From positions 62,001-126,000 of the forward strand of contig WGOE01000013.1 of the NCBI GenBank assembly GCA_016124195.1: a stretch of DNA of 64,000 nt, written 5' to 3'. Position numbers and translations under genes: made by a program. The stretch comes from a bacterium. GTDB taxonomy: Bacteria; Pseudomonadota; Alphaproteobacteria; Rhodobacterales; Rhodobacteraceae. Positions 1-9,039 of the stretch are shown here, one piece after another. The first letter of the stretch is position 1. Every line of letters starts with the position of its first letter. The notes under the pieces are model-generated. The model was not told the origin of the DNA and made no database searches. It saw only the letters and a program-made list of their open reading frames with translations.

Positions 1-461
<461 letters not shown>

Positions 462-1310
462 TTACTTCTCCGTCTCGATCAGGCCCTTCACGAAGAGCCG
501 TTGCATGCCGATCACCACCACCACCGGCGGCACCATGGCGAGGATCACCGCCGCCATCACGAAATTCCACTGCGGCAGCGCGTCGGCCACATCGGCCATC
601 CGCTTGATCGCCGCGACGATGGTGTAGAACCGCGCATCGGTGGTGATGAGCAGCGGCCAGATGTACTGGTTCCAGCCATAGATGAAGAGGATGACGAACA
701 GCGCCGCCATATTTGTGCGCGACAGGGGCACCAGAATGTCCTTGAAAAAGCGCCAGGGCCCGGCACCGTCCATCCGCGCCGCCTCCATCAGCTCGTTCGG
801 GATGGTCATGAAGACCTGCCGGAACAGGAAGGTCGCCGTGGCCGACGCGATCAGCGGGATGGTCAGCCCGGCGTAGGAATTCAACAACCCAAGGTCGGCC
901 ACCACCTTGAAGGTCGGCAGGATCCGCACCTCGACCGGCAGCATCAGGGTGATGAAGATGGTCCAGAACGCCAGCTGCCGCAGCGGAAAGCGGAAATAGA
1001 CGATGGCAAAGGCCGACAGGATGGATATGGCGATCTTGCCGAAGGCGATGCCCAGGGCCATGATCAGGCTGTTGAGCATCATGGCGGCCAGGGGCGGCGC
1101 GCCCGAGGTCGAAATGCCCTTGCCGAGCATGGTGGAATAGTTCCGCCAGCCCTCGCCCCCCGGCAGCATCGGGATGGTGCCGCCGGTGAAGGCGGTCTCG
1201 CCATGGGTCGAGGCGACAAGGGCAAGCCAGACCGGCAGGCTCACGATCAGGATGCCCATGATCAGCACGGCATGCGACAGGAAGGTCAGGAAGGGGCGGC
1301 GTTCGACCAT
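462..1310 (-). CDS. ugpE: UgpE, glycerol-3-phosphate ABC importer permease
   Basis: This inner-membrane permease of 282 residues has about six hydrophobic segments. Near residue 176 it carries the cytoplasmic EAA loop (EAARMDGAGPWRFF) that docks on the ATPase. It pairs with UgpA to form the channel of a binding-protein-dependent importer for sn-glycerol-3-phosphate or glycerophosphodiesters. Its length is normal for UgpE (about 280). It begins one base after the ugpA stop and its own stop touches the ugpC start, so the three genes read as one transcript. The fit to UgpE rather than a generic maltose-type MalG permease rests on overall sequence character and on the adjacent UgpB-like binding protein. 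Confidence 0.88.
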   Translation of the reverse strand: MVERRPFLTFLSHAVLIMGILIVSLPVWLALVASTHGETAFTGGTIPMLPGGEGWRNYSTMLGKGISTSGAPPLAAMMLNSLIMALGIAFGKIAISILSAFAIVYFRFPLRQLAFWTIFITLMLPVEVRILPTFKVVADLGLLNSYAGLTIPLIASATATFLFRQVFMTIPNELMEAARMDGAGPWRFFKDILVPLSRTNMAALFVILFIYGWNQYIWPLLITTDARFYTIVAAIKRMADVADALPQWNFVMAAVILAMVPPVVVVIGMQRLFVKGLIETEK

Positions 1311-1311
1311 C

Positions 1312-2199
1312 TCAGTACTCCACCTTCCGCTCGACCACGCGGAACTGGATCACGGTCAACAGGACCACGATCCCCATCAGGATCACCGATTGCGCGGCCG
1401 ATGAGCCGAGGTTCAGCCCGACAAAGCCGTCCTGGTAGACCTTGTAGACCAGGATCGTGGTCGATTGCCCCGGCCCGCCCTTGGTGGTGGCGTCGATCAC
1501 GGCAAAGGTGTCAAACATCGTATAGACGAGGTTGACGACCACGAGGAAGAACCCGGTCGGCGCCAGCAAGGGCAGCGTGATGGTGAAGAACCGCCGCACC
1601 GGCCCGGCACTGTCAATCGCAGCGGCCTCGTATAGGCTGGCGGGGATCGCCGAAAGCCCAGCCACGAAGAACAGGAAGTTGTAGCTGACCTGCTTCCACG
1701 ACGCGGCGATCACCACCAGAACCATGGCATCGCCCGATTTCAGCCCGTGGTCCCAGTGATAGCCCAGGCCCTTCAGAAGCCACGGCAGAATGCCGATCGA
1801 GGGGTTGAAGAGAAACCACCAGAGCACGCCCGAAATCGCCGGCGCCACTGCATAGGGCCAGACCAGCAGCGTGGTGTACCAACGTTGCATCCGCAAGGTG
1901 CGTTCGAGCGCCAGCGCAAGGATCAGCCCCGTGCCCAGCGACAGCGCAGCGGTGGCGACCGAGAATTCGGCCGTCACCCAAAGCGCCGAACGGTAATAGG
2001 GGTCGGCCAGCAGGGCCGCGTAATTGCCCAGCCCAACAAAGGTGGTCTTCAGGCCAAACGGGTCCTGGCGCAGAAAACTTTGCCAGAAGGCCTGCCCCGC
2101 GGGCCAGAGGAAGAACACCGCCGTCACCGCCAGTTGCGGCGCCAGCAACACCCAGGGCAGCAGGCGGTGGTTGAAGGTGCTTCGGGTCATGCCACTCAT
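1312..2199 (-). CDS. ugpA: UgpA, glycerol-3-phosphate ABC importer permease
   Basis: This is a 295-residue inner-membrane permease. The N-terminal segment ([23 protein letters not shown]) and the motif [20 protein letters not shown] are characteristic of UgpA. The EAA docking loop ([20 protein letters not shown]) lies near residue 195. It is the partner of UgpE. It follows ugpB after an 85-base gap that holds a strong stem-loop, a common arrangement that leaves binding-protein mRNA more abundant than permease mRNA. Length and topology are normal and nothing looks degraded. Confidence 0.88.
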   Translation of the reverse strand: MSGMTRSTFNHRLLPWVLLAPQLAVTAVFFLWPAGQAFWQSFLRQDPFGLKTTFVGLGNYAALLADPYYRSALWVTAEFSVATAALSLGTGLILALALERTLRMQRWYTTLLVWPYAVAPAISGVLWWFLFNPSIGILPWLLKGLGYHWDHGLKSGDAMVLVVIAASWKQVSYNFLFFVAGLSAIPASLYEAAAIDSAGPVRRFFTITLPLLAPTGFFLVVVNLVYTMFDTFAVIDATTKGGPGQSTTILVYKVYQDGFVGLNLGSSAAQSVILMGIVVLLTVIQFRVVERKVEY

Positions 2200-2237
2200 G
2201 CGCGGTCAGCTTTTCAACAAAGGGGATCCATGGCGCA

Positions 2238-2266
2238 AGGGACCCGCGGCAGCGCCGCGAGCCCCT
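2238..2266 (-). promoter_or_regulatory. Intercistronic stem-loop between ugpB and ugpA
   Basis: A perfect six-pair stem (CGCGGC at 2245-2250 with GCCGCG at 2254-2259) has a three-base loop. It is extended after a small internal bulge by AGGG (2238-2241) pairing with CCCT (2263-2266). There is no T-run, so it is more likely an mRNA-stabilising or partly attenuating hairpin than a full terminator, protecting the ugpB message from 3' decay. Confidence 0.5.
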
Positions 2267-2284
2267 CACACCCTTTGGGTCGGC

Positions 2285-3604
2285 TTACTTGTTGGCCGAC
2301 TCGAAGTCGCGCAGCAGTTGGTTGCCGCGGGTATCGACCTTGTCGAGCGCCTCTTGCGCGGTCTCGCTGCCGGCCAGCAGGGCCTGGAACTCCTGGTCGA
2401 TCACGTCGCGGATCTGGACATAATTGCCAAAGCGCAGACCCTTGGAGTTTTCGGTGGGCGGGTTCAGCGTGATCTCCTTGATGCCGACATCGGTGCCCGG
2501 GTGCTTGTCGTAGTAGCCCTGGCTCTTGCCCAGGTCATAGGCGGCCTGCGTGATCGGCAGATAGCCCGAGAACTGGTGCCAGTCGGCCTGAACGGCGGGC
2601 GAGGACAGGTAGGTGAAGAAATTGGCCACACCCTTGTATTCGGCGGCAGACTTGCCCTGCAGCACCCAGAGCGTCGCCCCGCCGATGATCGAGTTCTGCG
2701 GCGCACCCTTCACGCTGTCGTCATAGGGCATCATGCCGTAGCCCACGGTGAAGTCCTTGGCATTGGCCACGACCCCCGCAAGCGACGCGGAAGAGTTCAT
2801 GTAGATCGCACATTCCTGGCTGTAGAACTTGGGCGGCGCATCGTTGCCACCGCCCGGCCCGCCATACTGGAAGATGCCCGACTTCTGCCATTCGGCCAGA
2901 TCGGCCCAATGCTTGACCAAGGGCGCGTCCTTGCCGAATTCCAGCTCGGTCGCCAGCCCGCCGAAGCCGTTCTGCAGGGTGCCGATCGGCTGGTTGTGCC
3001 AGGCCGAGAAATTCTCGGTCTGCACCCACGAGATCCATCCCGAGGTGAAGCCGCATTTCGCAGCACCCGAGTCGATGATCTTCTTGCTGTCGGCGGCGAG
3101 TTCGGCCCAGGTCTTCGGCGGAGCCTCAGGGTCAAGCCCGGCCTTCTTGAACACGTCCTTGTTGTAGTACAAGATCGGCGTGGACGAGTTGAAGGGCATC
3201 GACAGCATGTTGCCGTCGGTATCGGTGTAATAGCCCACGACGGCTGGCAGGAAGGCCTTGGGGTCGAAGGGCTCGCCTGCGTCCTTCATCAGCTGATAGA
3301 CCGGGTAGACCGCGCCCTTGGCGGCCATCATCGTTCCGGTACCGACCTCGAAAACCTGAACGATGTCGGGCTGCTGGCCGGCGCGGAAGGCGGCGATGGC
3401 GGCGGTCATCGTCTCGGCGTAAGAGCCCTTGTAGACCGGGGTGACGTGATATTCGGTCTGGCTGGCGTTGTAGGCCGCGACGATTTGTTCGAGCTTCGTG
3501 CCCAATTCGCCGCCCATGGCGTGCCACCAGGTGATTTCGGTCGCAGCCGATGCAGCGCCGGCAGCGAAGATCGCGGCCACGGCGGCGGTGAAGGTCAGCT
3601 TCAT
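2285..3604 (-). CDS. ugpB: UgpB, periplasmic glycerol-3-phosphate-binding protein
   Basis: This family-1 extracellular solute-binding protein has 439 residues. A classical signal peptide (MKLTFTAAVAAIFAAGAASA) is followed by the mature start ATEITWWHAMGGELG, which is typical of UgpB. It captures sn-glycerol-3-phosphate or glycerophosphodiesters in the periplasm for UgpAEC. The ATG at 3604 is chosen because GGGGGAT lies at the right distance before it. A TTG four codons upstream would sit inside that ribosome site. The gene heads the operon. A pair of 11-base direct repeats resembling a Pho box lies about 45-65 bases upstream of the start, consistent with phosphate control of ugp known in other proteobacteria. 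Confidence 0.9.
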   Translation of the reverse strand: MKLTFTAAVAAIFAAGAASAATEITWWHAMGGELGTKLEQIVAAYNASQTEYHVTPVYKGSYAETMTAAIAAFRAGQQPDIVQVFEVGTGTMMAAKGAVYPVYQLMKDAGEPFDPKAFLPAVVGYYTDTDGNMLSMPFNSSTPILYYNKDVFKKAGLDPEAPPKTWAELAADSKKIIDSGAAKCGFTSGWISWVQTENFSAWHNQPIGTLQNGFGGLATELEFGKDAPLVKHWADLAEWQKSGIFQYGGPGGGNDAPPKFYSQECAIYMNSSASLAGVVANAKDFTVGYGMMPYDDSVKGAPQNSIIGGATLWVLQGKSAAEYKGVANFFTYLSSPAVQADWHQFSGYLPITQAAYDLGKSQGYYDKHPGTDVGIKEITLNPPTENSKGLRFGNYVQIRDVIDQEFQALLAGSETAQEALDKVDTRGNQLLRDFESANK

Positions 3605-3647
3605 GGTATCCCCCAATGCAGATCTGTTGCGTCAACGTGTCAGCAAG

Positions 3648-3669
3648 TTGTAACAGGTCTGTAACAAGC
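3648..3669 (-). promoter_or_regulatory. Candidate Pho box upstream of ugpB
   Basis: Two 11-base direct repeats lie end to end. On the minus strand they read TTGTTACAGAC then CTGTTACAACT. Pho boxes are built from 7-base units like CTGTCAT/C spaced 11 bases apart, and CTGTTAC differs from that unit at one or two positions. The location is right for activation of ugpB by PhoB. This is motif resemblance only; no clear -10 element is visible. Confidence 0.35.
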
Positions 3670-3802
3670 GCAAAGCATTAATGTGACAGCAGAAAATGCT
3701 GCGGTTGCAGCATCGGCAGAGGCCATTTTGCACAAGCGGGCCTTGAACGGAGGGTGGGCACCCTCATATATACGGAAAGGCGAATATATTGGAGGCCGGG
3801 TA

Positions 3803-4249
3803 ATGGACCCTTCCGTCAGACTGACTTGCGCGACCTGTGGCCAGGCCAACCGCGTGCCATTGGCCAAGCTTGCCGACCAGCCCAAATGCGGCAGTTGCGG
3901 CGACCCCTTGCTGAACGGCAAGGTGGCCGAGTTCGACCTTGCCACCCATGACAAGGCAACGCGGGCCGACGATCTGCCGACCATCGTGGACTACTGGGCG
4001 CCGTGGTGCGGGCCCTGCCGGATGATGGCGCCCGAATATGCCAAGGCGGCGCAGGCCCTGACCGGCAAGGTCCGCTTCGCCAAGATCAACACCGAGGACC
4101 ACCCTGCCATTTCGCAGCGGCTGGGCATCCGGGGCATTCCGCTCTTGATCCTCTGGCACAAGGGCCGCGAAGTGGCCCGCCTGCCCGGCGCCCGCCCCGC
4201 CGCCGAGATCGAGGCCTTTGCCCGCGGCAAGGTGACCGGCGCGGCCTGA
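3803..4249 (+). CDS. trxC: Thioredoxin 2 (TrxC-like) with N-terminal zinc ribbon
   Basis: This is a cytoplasmic thiol-disulfide oxidoreductase of 148 residues. The N-terminus has two CxxC pairs (C9/C12 and C29/C32) that bind zinc in TrxC proteins. The thioredoxin fold follows with the active site WCGPC (C69 and C72) and the cis-proline region IRGIPLLIL. Length and layout match TrxC (about 140-150). The ATG at 3803 is chosen because GGAGG lies eight bases upstream. A longer frame exists upstream but has no family similarity. It is transcribed divergently from ugpB and ends nine bases before the convergent DUF2256 gene. TrxC proteins are often tied to oxidative stress, which fits the photolyases next door. 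Confidence 0.9.
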   Translation: MDPSVRLTCATCGQANRVPLAKLADQPKCGSCGDPLLNGKVAEFDLATHDKATRADDLPTIVDYWAPWCGPCRMMAPEYAKAAQALTGKVRFAKINTEDHPAISQRLGIRGIPLLILWHKGREVARLPGARPAAEIEAFARGKVTGAA

Positions 4250-4258
4250 GACCGGCTG

Positions 4259-4387
4259 TCATTTGCCGCGGCACCGGTCCGAGCAATACTTGACCTCGGC
4301 CCAGACCTTGGCCCACTTCTTGCGCCACACGAAAGGCCGCCCGCAGGTGGCGCAGGTCTTTTGCGGCAGATCGGTTTTCTTGATCAT
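4259..4387 (-). CDS. DUF2256 small zinc-finger-like protein
   Basis: This 42-residue peptide belongs to the DUF2256 family. It contains [14 protein letters not shown] followed by YCSDRCR, four cysteines that look like a small treble-clef or zinc-knuckle. DUF2256 genes are frequently found beside cryptochrome/photolyase genes, as here. The gene starts 25 bases after the stop of the upstream photolyase gene, on the same strand. The start is uncertain. The ATG at 4387 gives the usual family N-terminus, but GGAG lies seven bases before a TTG three codons earlier (4396), so translation may begin there. The function is unknown, and a helper role for the photolyase is inferred from context only. Confidence 0.75.
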   Translation of the reverse strand: MIKKTDLPQKTCATCGRPFVWRKKWAKVWAEVKYCSDRCRGK

Positions 4388-4412
4388 CTTGGCCAAGGCG
4401 AGTCTCCGCGCG

Positions 4413-5924
4413 TCAGAGTTTGAGGGACAGTTGTTCGGGGGCGGCAACCGGGCCGCCGCGCCGCTTGCGCCCGGTCATCGGCAGGCCCGCCCTGCGGCTG
4501 CCGTGCTTTTGCGCGATGGCATCGGCTTCGACACCATGGGCCGCGGTCTTGCGCAAGCCCGAAAGCGCCTCGCGCGCGGCGCGGGCCGCGGTCAGATGAT
4601 CGACGATGGGCGGCGGATAGGATAGGCCCGACGCCCCCGCCCAACGCCAGGGCTCGTGCAGGAAGGCATCGGGGACCGCGCCAAGTTCGGGCAGGAAGCG
4701 GCGGACGAAGCTGCCCGCGGGGTCCTGATCGTAACCCTGCTTGACCGGATTATAGACCCGCATCGTATTGATGCCCGTGGTGCCCGACTGCATCTGCACC
4801 TGCGGCCAGTGGATGCCCGGTTCGTAGTCCACGAACTGCCGGGCAAGATGCAGACCTGTGGCCCGCCACGGCAGCCAGAGATGATAGCTGGCAAAGGACA
4901 CCAGCATGGCCCGCATCCGAAAGTTGAGCCAGCCATGGTCGCGCAGCGCCCTCATGCAGGCATCGACGAAGGGATAGCCTGTCTCGCCCGCGCAGAACGC
5001 CGCAAGGCGCGCCGGGTCGGGCACTTCGGGCCGCAGCCCGTCATAGGCACGGTGCAGGTTCTGAAACTCCAGCCGGGGCGCGTCTTCCAGCTTTTGCATG
5101 AAATGGCAGTGCCAGTGCTGGCGCCCGGCGAACGAAATCAGCGAGCCGCGCCAGGCCTTCTCGCCGGCCGGCAGCGCGCGCAACCGGGTCGCTGTCGCCT
5201 GCGCCACTTCGCGCAGCGCCAGCGTGCCCCAGGCCAGATGCGGCGACAGGCGCGAGCTGGCGTCAAAGGCGGTCACCGGGCTCGACATCTGCCAGCGGTA
5301 GTCACGCCCGCGCCGCGTCAGAAAGCTGTCAAGCAAAGCCACGCCCTGCCTGCGCCCGCCCCTTTGGCGCTCTGGGCAAGGGTCGGGTGCAAGGCCAAGG
5401 TCGCACGCCGTGGGGATGGCGGTCGGCCAATCGCCTGCGGGGCCGGTGAGGGTGCCGGGAGAGGGCGTCACTGGCCGCGCCATCTCGGCATCCCAGGCCT
5501 TGGCCCAGCCGTCGCGCGATGTGAGGCGGCGGATCACGCCGGTCTGGCGCCGCTCGTGCCATGGGATGCCCATGCCGCGCGCCCATTCGGCCACCCGAAG
5601 GTCGCGGGCATAGGTCCAGGCGTTGCCGGTCTCTTCATGGCTCCACAGGGCCGCGATGAGGTGACGCCGGGCAATCGCCTGCAGCACCGGAACCGCCTCG
5701 CCCACGAAGATCCGCAAGGGCTGACCTATCGCCGCAAGGTCGCGCTGCACTTCGGCGAGGCTTTCAGCCACAAATTCCCATTGCCGGGCCGAGGCATCGG
5801 GTTCAGCCCAGAACCCCAGCTCGGCGATGTAGATCGGCAGCACCGGCCCCCGCGCCGCGGCCTCGGCCAGCGCGGCGTGATCCTGGACCCGCAGATCGCG
5901 TTTGAACCAGACGATGTTCAGCAC
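4413..5924 (-). CDS. Cryptochrome/DNA photolyase family FAD protein
   Basis: This is a 503-residue light-dependent flavoprotein of the photolyase/cryptochrome superfamily. The N-terminal Rossmann domain begins [15 protein letters not shown]. The C-terminal FAD-binding half contains the conserved [14 protein letters not shown] and [14 protein letters not shown] stretches that line the flavin and DNA pocket. In this family the reaction is blue-light repair of UV-induced pyrimidine dimers, or blue-light sensing for cryptochromes. Sequence alone does not decide between them here. It sits in an operon-like pair with the downstream DUF2256 gene and is divergent from a second, unrelated photolyase 115 bases away. 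Length is normal and both halves are intact. Confidence 0.85.
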   Translation of the reverse strand: MLNIVWFKRDLRVQDHAALAEAAARGPVLPIYIAELGFWAEPDASARQWEFVAESLAEVQRDLAAIGQPLRIFVGEAVPVLQAIARRHLIAALWSHEETGNAWTYARDLRVAEWARGMGIPWHERRQTGVIRRLTSRDGWAKAWDAEMARPVTPSPGTLTGPAGDWPTAIPTACDLGLAPDPCPERQRGGRRQGVALLDSFLTRRGRDYRWQMSSPVTAFDASSRLSPHLAWGTLALREVAQATATRLRALPAGEKAWRGSLISFAGRQHWHCHFMQKLEDAPRLEFQNLHRAYDGLRPEVPDPARLAAFCAGETGYPFVDACMRALRDHGWLNFRMRAMLVSFASYHLWLPWRATGLHLARQFVDYEPGIHWPQVQMQSGTTGINTMRVYNPVKQGYDQDPAGSFVRRFLPELGAVPDAFLHEPWRWAGASGLSYPPPIVDHLTAARAAREALSGLRKTAAHGVEADAIAQKHGSRRAGLPMTGRKRRGGPVAAPEQLSLKL

Positions 5925-6039
5925 GGCCGCCCCTTATGCCCCAGCCCAAAGGGTAGCGGGCCGCTCGCGCTTGACAAGGCGGCTGGGCAAGGCGCTCTGC
6001 CGCACTAGGTCAGCCCATTGATGGCGCAAGGTCTTGCAG

Positions 6040-7563
6040 ATGAAGCTCATACTCGTGCTGGGCGACCAGCTTTCCGATGATCTTTCCGCCCTTTCCGCGG
6101 CCGATCCGGCACAGGACCTGGTCGTGATGGCCGAGGTCATGGCCGAGGCGACCTACGTCACCCATCATCCGCAAAAGATCGCGCTCGTCCTCGCCGCCAT
6201 GCGCAAGTTCGCGGCCCACCTGCGGGCGCGCGGCTTTGCTGTCGCCTATTCCCGGCTCGACGATCCCGAAACCGGCGCCTCGCTGCCGGGCGAGATCTTG
6301 CGACGGATGGCCGAGACCGGGGCCGAGGGCGTCATCGCCACGCAGCCCGGCGACCACCGCCTTGCCCGGGCGCTGATGGAAATGCCGATCCCCCTGCGTC
6401 TTCTGCCCGACAACCGCTTCCTCTGCCCGCCGGAGGTCTTTTCCGCCTGGGCCGAGAGCCGCAAATCCCTGCGGATGGAGTTCTTTTACCGCGAGATGCG
6501 CCGCCGCACCGGGCTTTTGATGGAGGGCGACAAGCCCGCCGGCGGCCAGTGGAACTTTGACCACGACAACCGCAAGCCGGCGCGGCCGGATCTGTTGCGC
6601 CCCAAGCCACTGCGCTTTGCCCCCGATGCCGGGACCGAAGCCGTGCTCGACCTGGTGGCGGCGCGCTTTCCTTCGCATTTCGGCAGCCTGCGGCCGTTTC
6701 ACTGGCCCACCGACCGGGCCGAAGCGCTGCAGGCGTTGGATCATTTCATCACCCAGAGCCTGCCGCGCTTTGGCGAGGAACAGGACGCGATGCTCGAGGG
6801 CGACCCGGTGCTCAGCCATTCGCTGCTGTCGCCCTGCCTCAACCTTGGCCTCCTGTCGCCGATGGAGGTTTGCCAGCGCGCCGAGGCCGCCTGGCGTGCT
6901 GGCCATGCGCCGATTGCCGCGGTCGAAGGCTTCATCCGCCAGATCCTCGGCTGGCGCGAATATGTCCGCGGCATCTGGGCGCTGGAGGGGCCGGACTATA
7001 CCACGCGGAACGCGCTGGACCATCAGGCGGCGCTGCCCGCCGCCTATTGGGGCGCGCCCACGCGAATGAACTGCCTGTCGCATGCCGTGGCGCAAACCCG
7101 CGATCTGGCCTATGCCCACCACATCCAGCGCCTGATGGTGACCGGCAACTTCGCCCTTCTGGCCGGGGTGAACCCGTCCGAGGTGCATGACTGGTATCAC
7201 GCCGTCTATATCGACGCCTTCGAATGGGTCGAGGCGCCCAATACCCTTGGCATGAGCCAGTTCGCAGATGGCGGGCTTCTGGGGTCGAAACCCTATGTCT
7301 CGTCGGGCGCCTATATCGACCGGATGTCGGATTACTGCGGCTCCTGCCACTACCGGGTCAAGGACCGCACGGGGCCAAGGGCTTGCCCGTTCAACCTGCT
7401 TTACTGGCATTTCCTGAACCGCCACCGCGACCGGTTCGCCTCCAACCCGCGGATGGCGCAGATGTACCGCACCTGGGACCGGATGGATGAGGCCCACCGC
7501 ACCGCCGTGCTGACCGAGGCCGGCGCGCTGCTGACCCGTCTGGCGGAGGGGGCCGAGGTCTGA
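6040..7563 (+). CDS. FeS-containing bacterial cryptochrome/photolyase (PhrB/CryB type)
   Basis: This 507-residue protein belongs to the iron-sulfur bacterial cryptochrome and photolyase (FeS-BCP) group, whose members include (6-4) photolyase PhrB of Agrobacterium and CryB of Rhodobacter. It begins MKLILVLGDQLSDDLSAL, the typical N-terminus. Four candidate [4Fe-4S] ligand cysteines are at 345, 433, 436 and 449, with the same spacing (88, 3 and 13) as the known cluster ligands of Agrobacterium PhrB. The last three lie in the segment CGSCHYRVKDRTGPRACPFN. The ATG at 6040 has AAGG eight bases upstream; a TTG two codons earlier is less likely. Likely functions are (6-4) photoproduct repair or light-responsive regulation. 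It converges with an aldehyde dehydrogenase gene 18 bases downstream. Confidence 0.9.
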   Translation: MKLILVLGDQLSDDLSALSAADPAQDLVVMAEVMAEATYVTHHPQKIALVLAAMRKFAAHLRARGFAVAYSRLDDPETGASLPGEILRRMAETGAEGVIATQPGDHRLARALMEMPIPLRLLPDNRFLCPPEVFSAWAESRKSLRMEFFYREMRRRTGLLMEGDKPAGGQWNFDHDNRKPARPDLLRPKPLRFAPDAGTEAVLDLVAARFPSHFGSLRPFHWPTDRAEALQALDHFITQSLPRFGEEQDAMLEGDPVLSHSLLSPCLNLGLLSPMEVCQRAEAAWRAGHAPIAAVEGFIRQILGWREYVRGIWALEGPDYTTRNALDHQAALPAAYWGAPTRMNCLSHAVAQTRDLAYAHHIQRLMVTGNFALLAGVNPSEVHDWYHAVYIDAFEWVEAPNTLGMSQFADGGLLGSKPYVSSGAYIDRMSDYCGSCHYRVKDRTGPRACPFNLLYWHFLNRHRDRFASNPRMAQMYRTWDRMDEAHRTAVLTEAGALLTRLAEGAEV

Positions 7564-7581
7564 CCCCGGCCCCGCCTTGTC

Positions 7582-9027
7582 TCAGAACGGGTAATGCTGG
7601 TGCGGGTCCTCGATGGTGATCCAGCGCAGGTCGGAAAACTCGGCAATCGCGGCCTTGCCGCCAAAGCGGCCGTGGCCCGAGGCCTTGACCCCGCCGAAGG
7701 GCATCTGCGCCTCGTCCGCCACGGTCGGGCCGTTGATGTGGCAGATGCCGCTTTCGATCCGGTTGGCCACCGCCATGGCGCGCTGGATGTCGCGACCGAA
7801 GACCGACGCCGACAGGCCGTATTCGGTGTCGTTGGCGACCCTTACCGCCTCGTCCACGCCCGAGACACGGATGATCGGCTTGACCGGGCCGAAGCTTTCC
7901 TCGGCGTAGATGCGCATCGCCGGGGTGACGTGGTCGATCACCGTGGCCGTCACCACCGCACCCTGCCGGGTGCCGCCCGCCAGCACCTTGCCCCCCTTGG
8001 CAAGCGCGTCGGCGATCAGCGCATCCATCTTTTCGCCCGCGCCCGGCATGCAAAGCCCGCCCAGCACCACATGCCCGCGCGGATCGCCCGCCGGCAGCCC
8101 CGCCGCCCGTGCCGCGAACCTGGCCGCGAAATCGTCGGCGATGCTGTCATCGACGATGATCCTTTCGGTCGACATGCAGATCTGGCCCTGGTTCATGAAG
8201 CAGCCAAAGATCGCCGCATTGACCGCCGCATCGACATCGGCATCGTCCAGCACCAGGAGCGGCGCCTTGCCGCCGAGTTCCAGCAGCGCCGGCTTCAGGG
8301 CCTCGCCCGCGAGCCGGCCGATCACGCGGCCGACCTTCGTGCTGCCGGTGAAGTTCACATGCCGCACCGCCGGCGCCTGGATCAGCGCCTCAACCACCGC
8401 CGCCGCATCCTCGGGCGCGTTGGAGATGACGTTGACCACGCCCGCCGGCAGACCCGCCTCGGCAAAGCACTGGCCGATCAGGCGGTGCGTGGCCGGGCAC
8501 ATCTCGGACGATTTCAGCACCACGGTGTTGCCGCAGGCCAAGGGCATGGCCACAGCCCGCGTGCCAAGGATGACCGGCGCATTCCACGGCGCGATGCCAA
8601 GGCAGACCCCGCGCGGCTTCAGCACGCCCATGGCCAGCGTGCCGGGCTTGTTGGAGGGGATGATCTCGCCCCCGACCTGGGTGACCATCGCCGCCGCCTC
8701 GCGGATCATGTTGGCGGCCAGCATCACGTTGAAGCCGATCCAGGGCCCGGTGGCGCCGGTCTCGGCCACCGCCGCGGCGATGAAATCAGGCGTCTTGGCG
8801 TCCATGATGTCGGCCGCCTTGTTGAGCAGCTTGCGCCGTTCGGTCGGCCCCATCGCGGCCCAGGCCGGAAAGGCCCGCGCCGCCGCATCGACCGCCTTCA
8901 TGGCATCGGCCACGCTGGCGGCCGCGGCCACCGTTGCCACCGCCCCCGTCACCGGGTCGTGCCGGGTGAAGCTGCGGCCCTCGGCGGCCGATACCGCCTC
9001 GCCGCCGATCAGGAATTGCAAAGTCAT
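7582..9027 (-). CDS. Aromatic aldehyde dehydrogenase (vanillin/benzaldehyde dehydrogenase-like), copy 2
   Basis: This NAD(P)-dependent aldehyde dehydrogenase has 481 residues. The cofactor-side motif APWNAPVILGTRAVA, the general-base glutamate in LELGGKAP and the nucleophilic cysteine in NQGQICMSTERI are all present, so it should be active. The pattern fits the vanillin/salicylaldehyde/benzaldehyde dehydrogenase branch. It is the last gene of the operon, 12 bases after the coniferyl-alcohol dehydrogenase gene, so it may oxidise the aldehyde made by that enzyme. A paralogue with the same architecture opens the operon at 16 kb. The exact substrate (coniferyl aldehyde, vanillin or 4-hydroxybenzaldehyde) cannot be read from sequence. 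Confidence 0.85.
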   Translation of the reverse strand: MTLQFLIGGEAVSAAEGRSFTRHDPVTGAVATVAAAASVADAMKAVDAAARAFPAWAAMGPTERRKLLNKAADIMDAKTPDFIAAAVAETGATGPWIGFNVMLAANMIREAAAMVTQVGGEIIPSNKPGTLAMGVLKPRGVCLGIAPWNAPVILGTRAVAMPLACGNTVVLKSSEMCPATHRLIGQCFAEAGLPAGVVNVISNAPEDAAAVVEALIQAPAVRHVNFTGSTKVGRVIGRLAGEALKPALLELGGKAPLLVLDDADVDAAVNAAIFGCFMNQGQICMSTERIIVDDSIADDFAARFAARAAGLPAGDPRGHVVLGGLCMPGAGEKMDALIADALAKGGKVLAGGTRQGAVVTATVIDHVTPAMRIYAEESFGPVKPIIRVSGVDEAVRVANDTEYGLSASVFGRDIQRAMAVANRIESGICHINGPTVADEAQMPFGGVKASGHGRFGGKAAIAEFSDLRWITIEDPHQHYPF

Positions 9028-9039
9028 CGCGTATCTCCT

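Noticed and set aside
6010-7497. Long minus-strand frame across the FeS photolyase gene
   Set aside because: Its translation has no recognisable domain, and the plus-strand gene contains the full set of cluster cysteines and FAD-family motifs.
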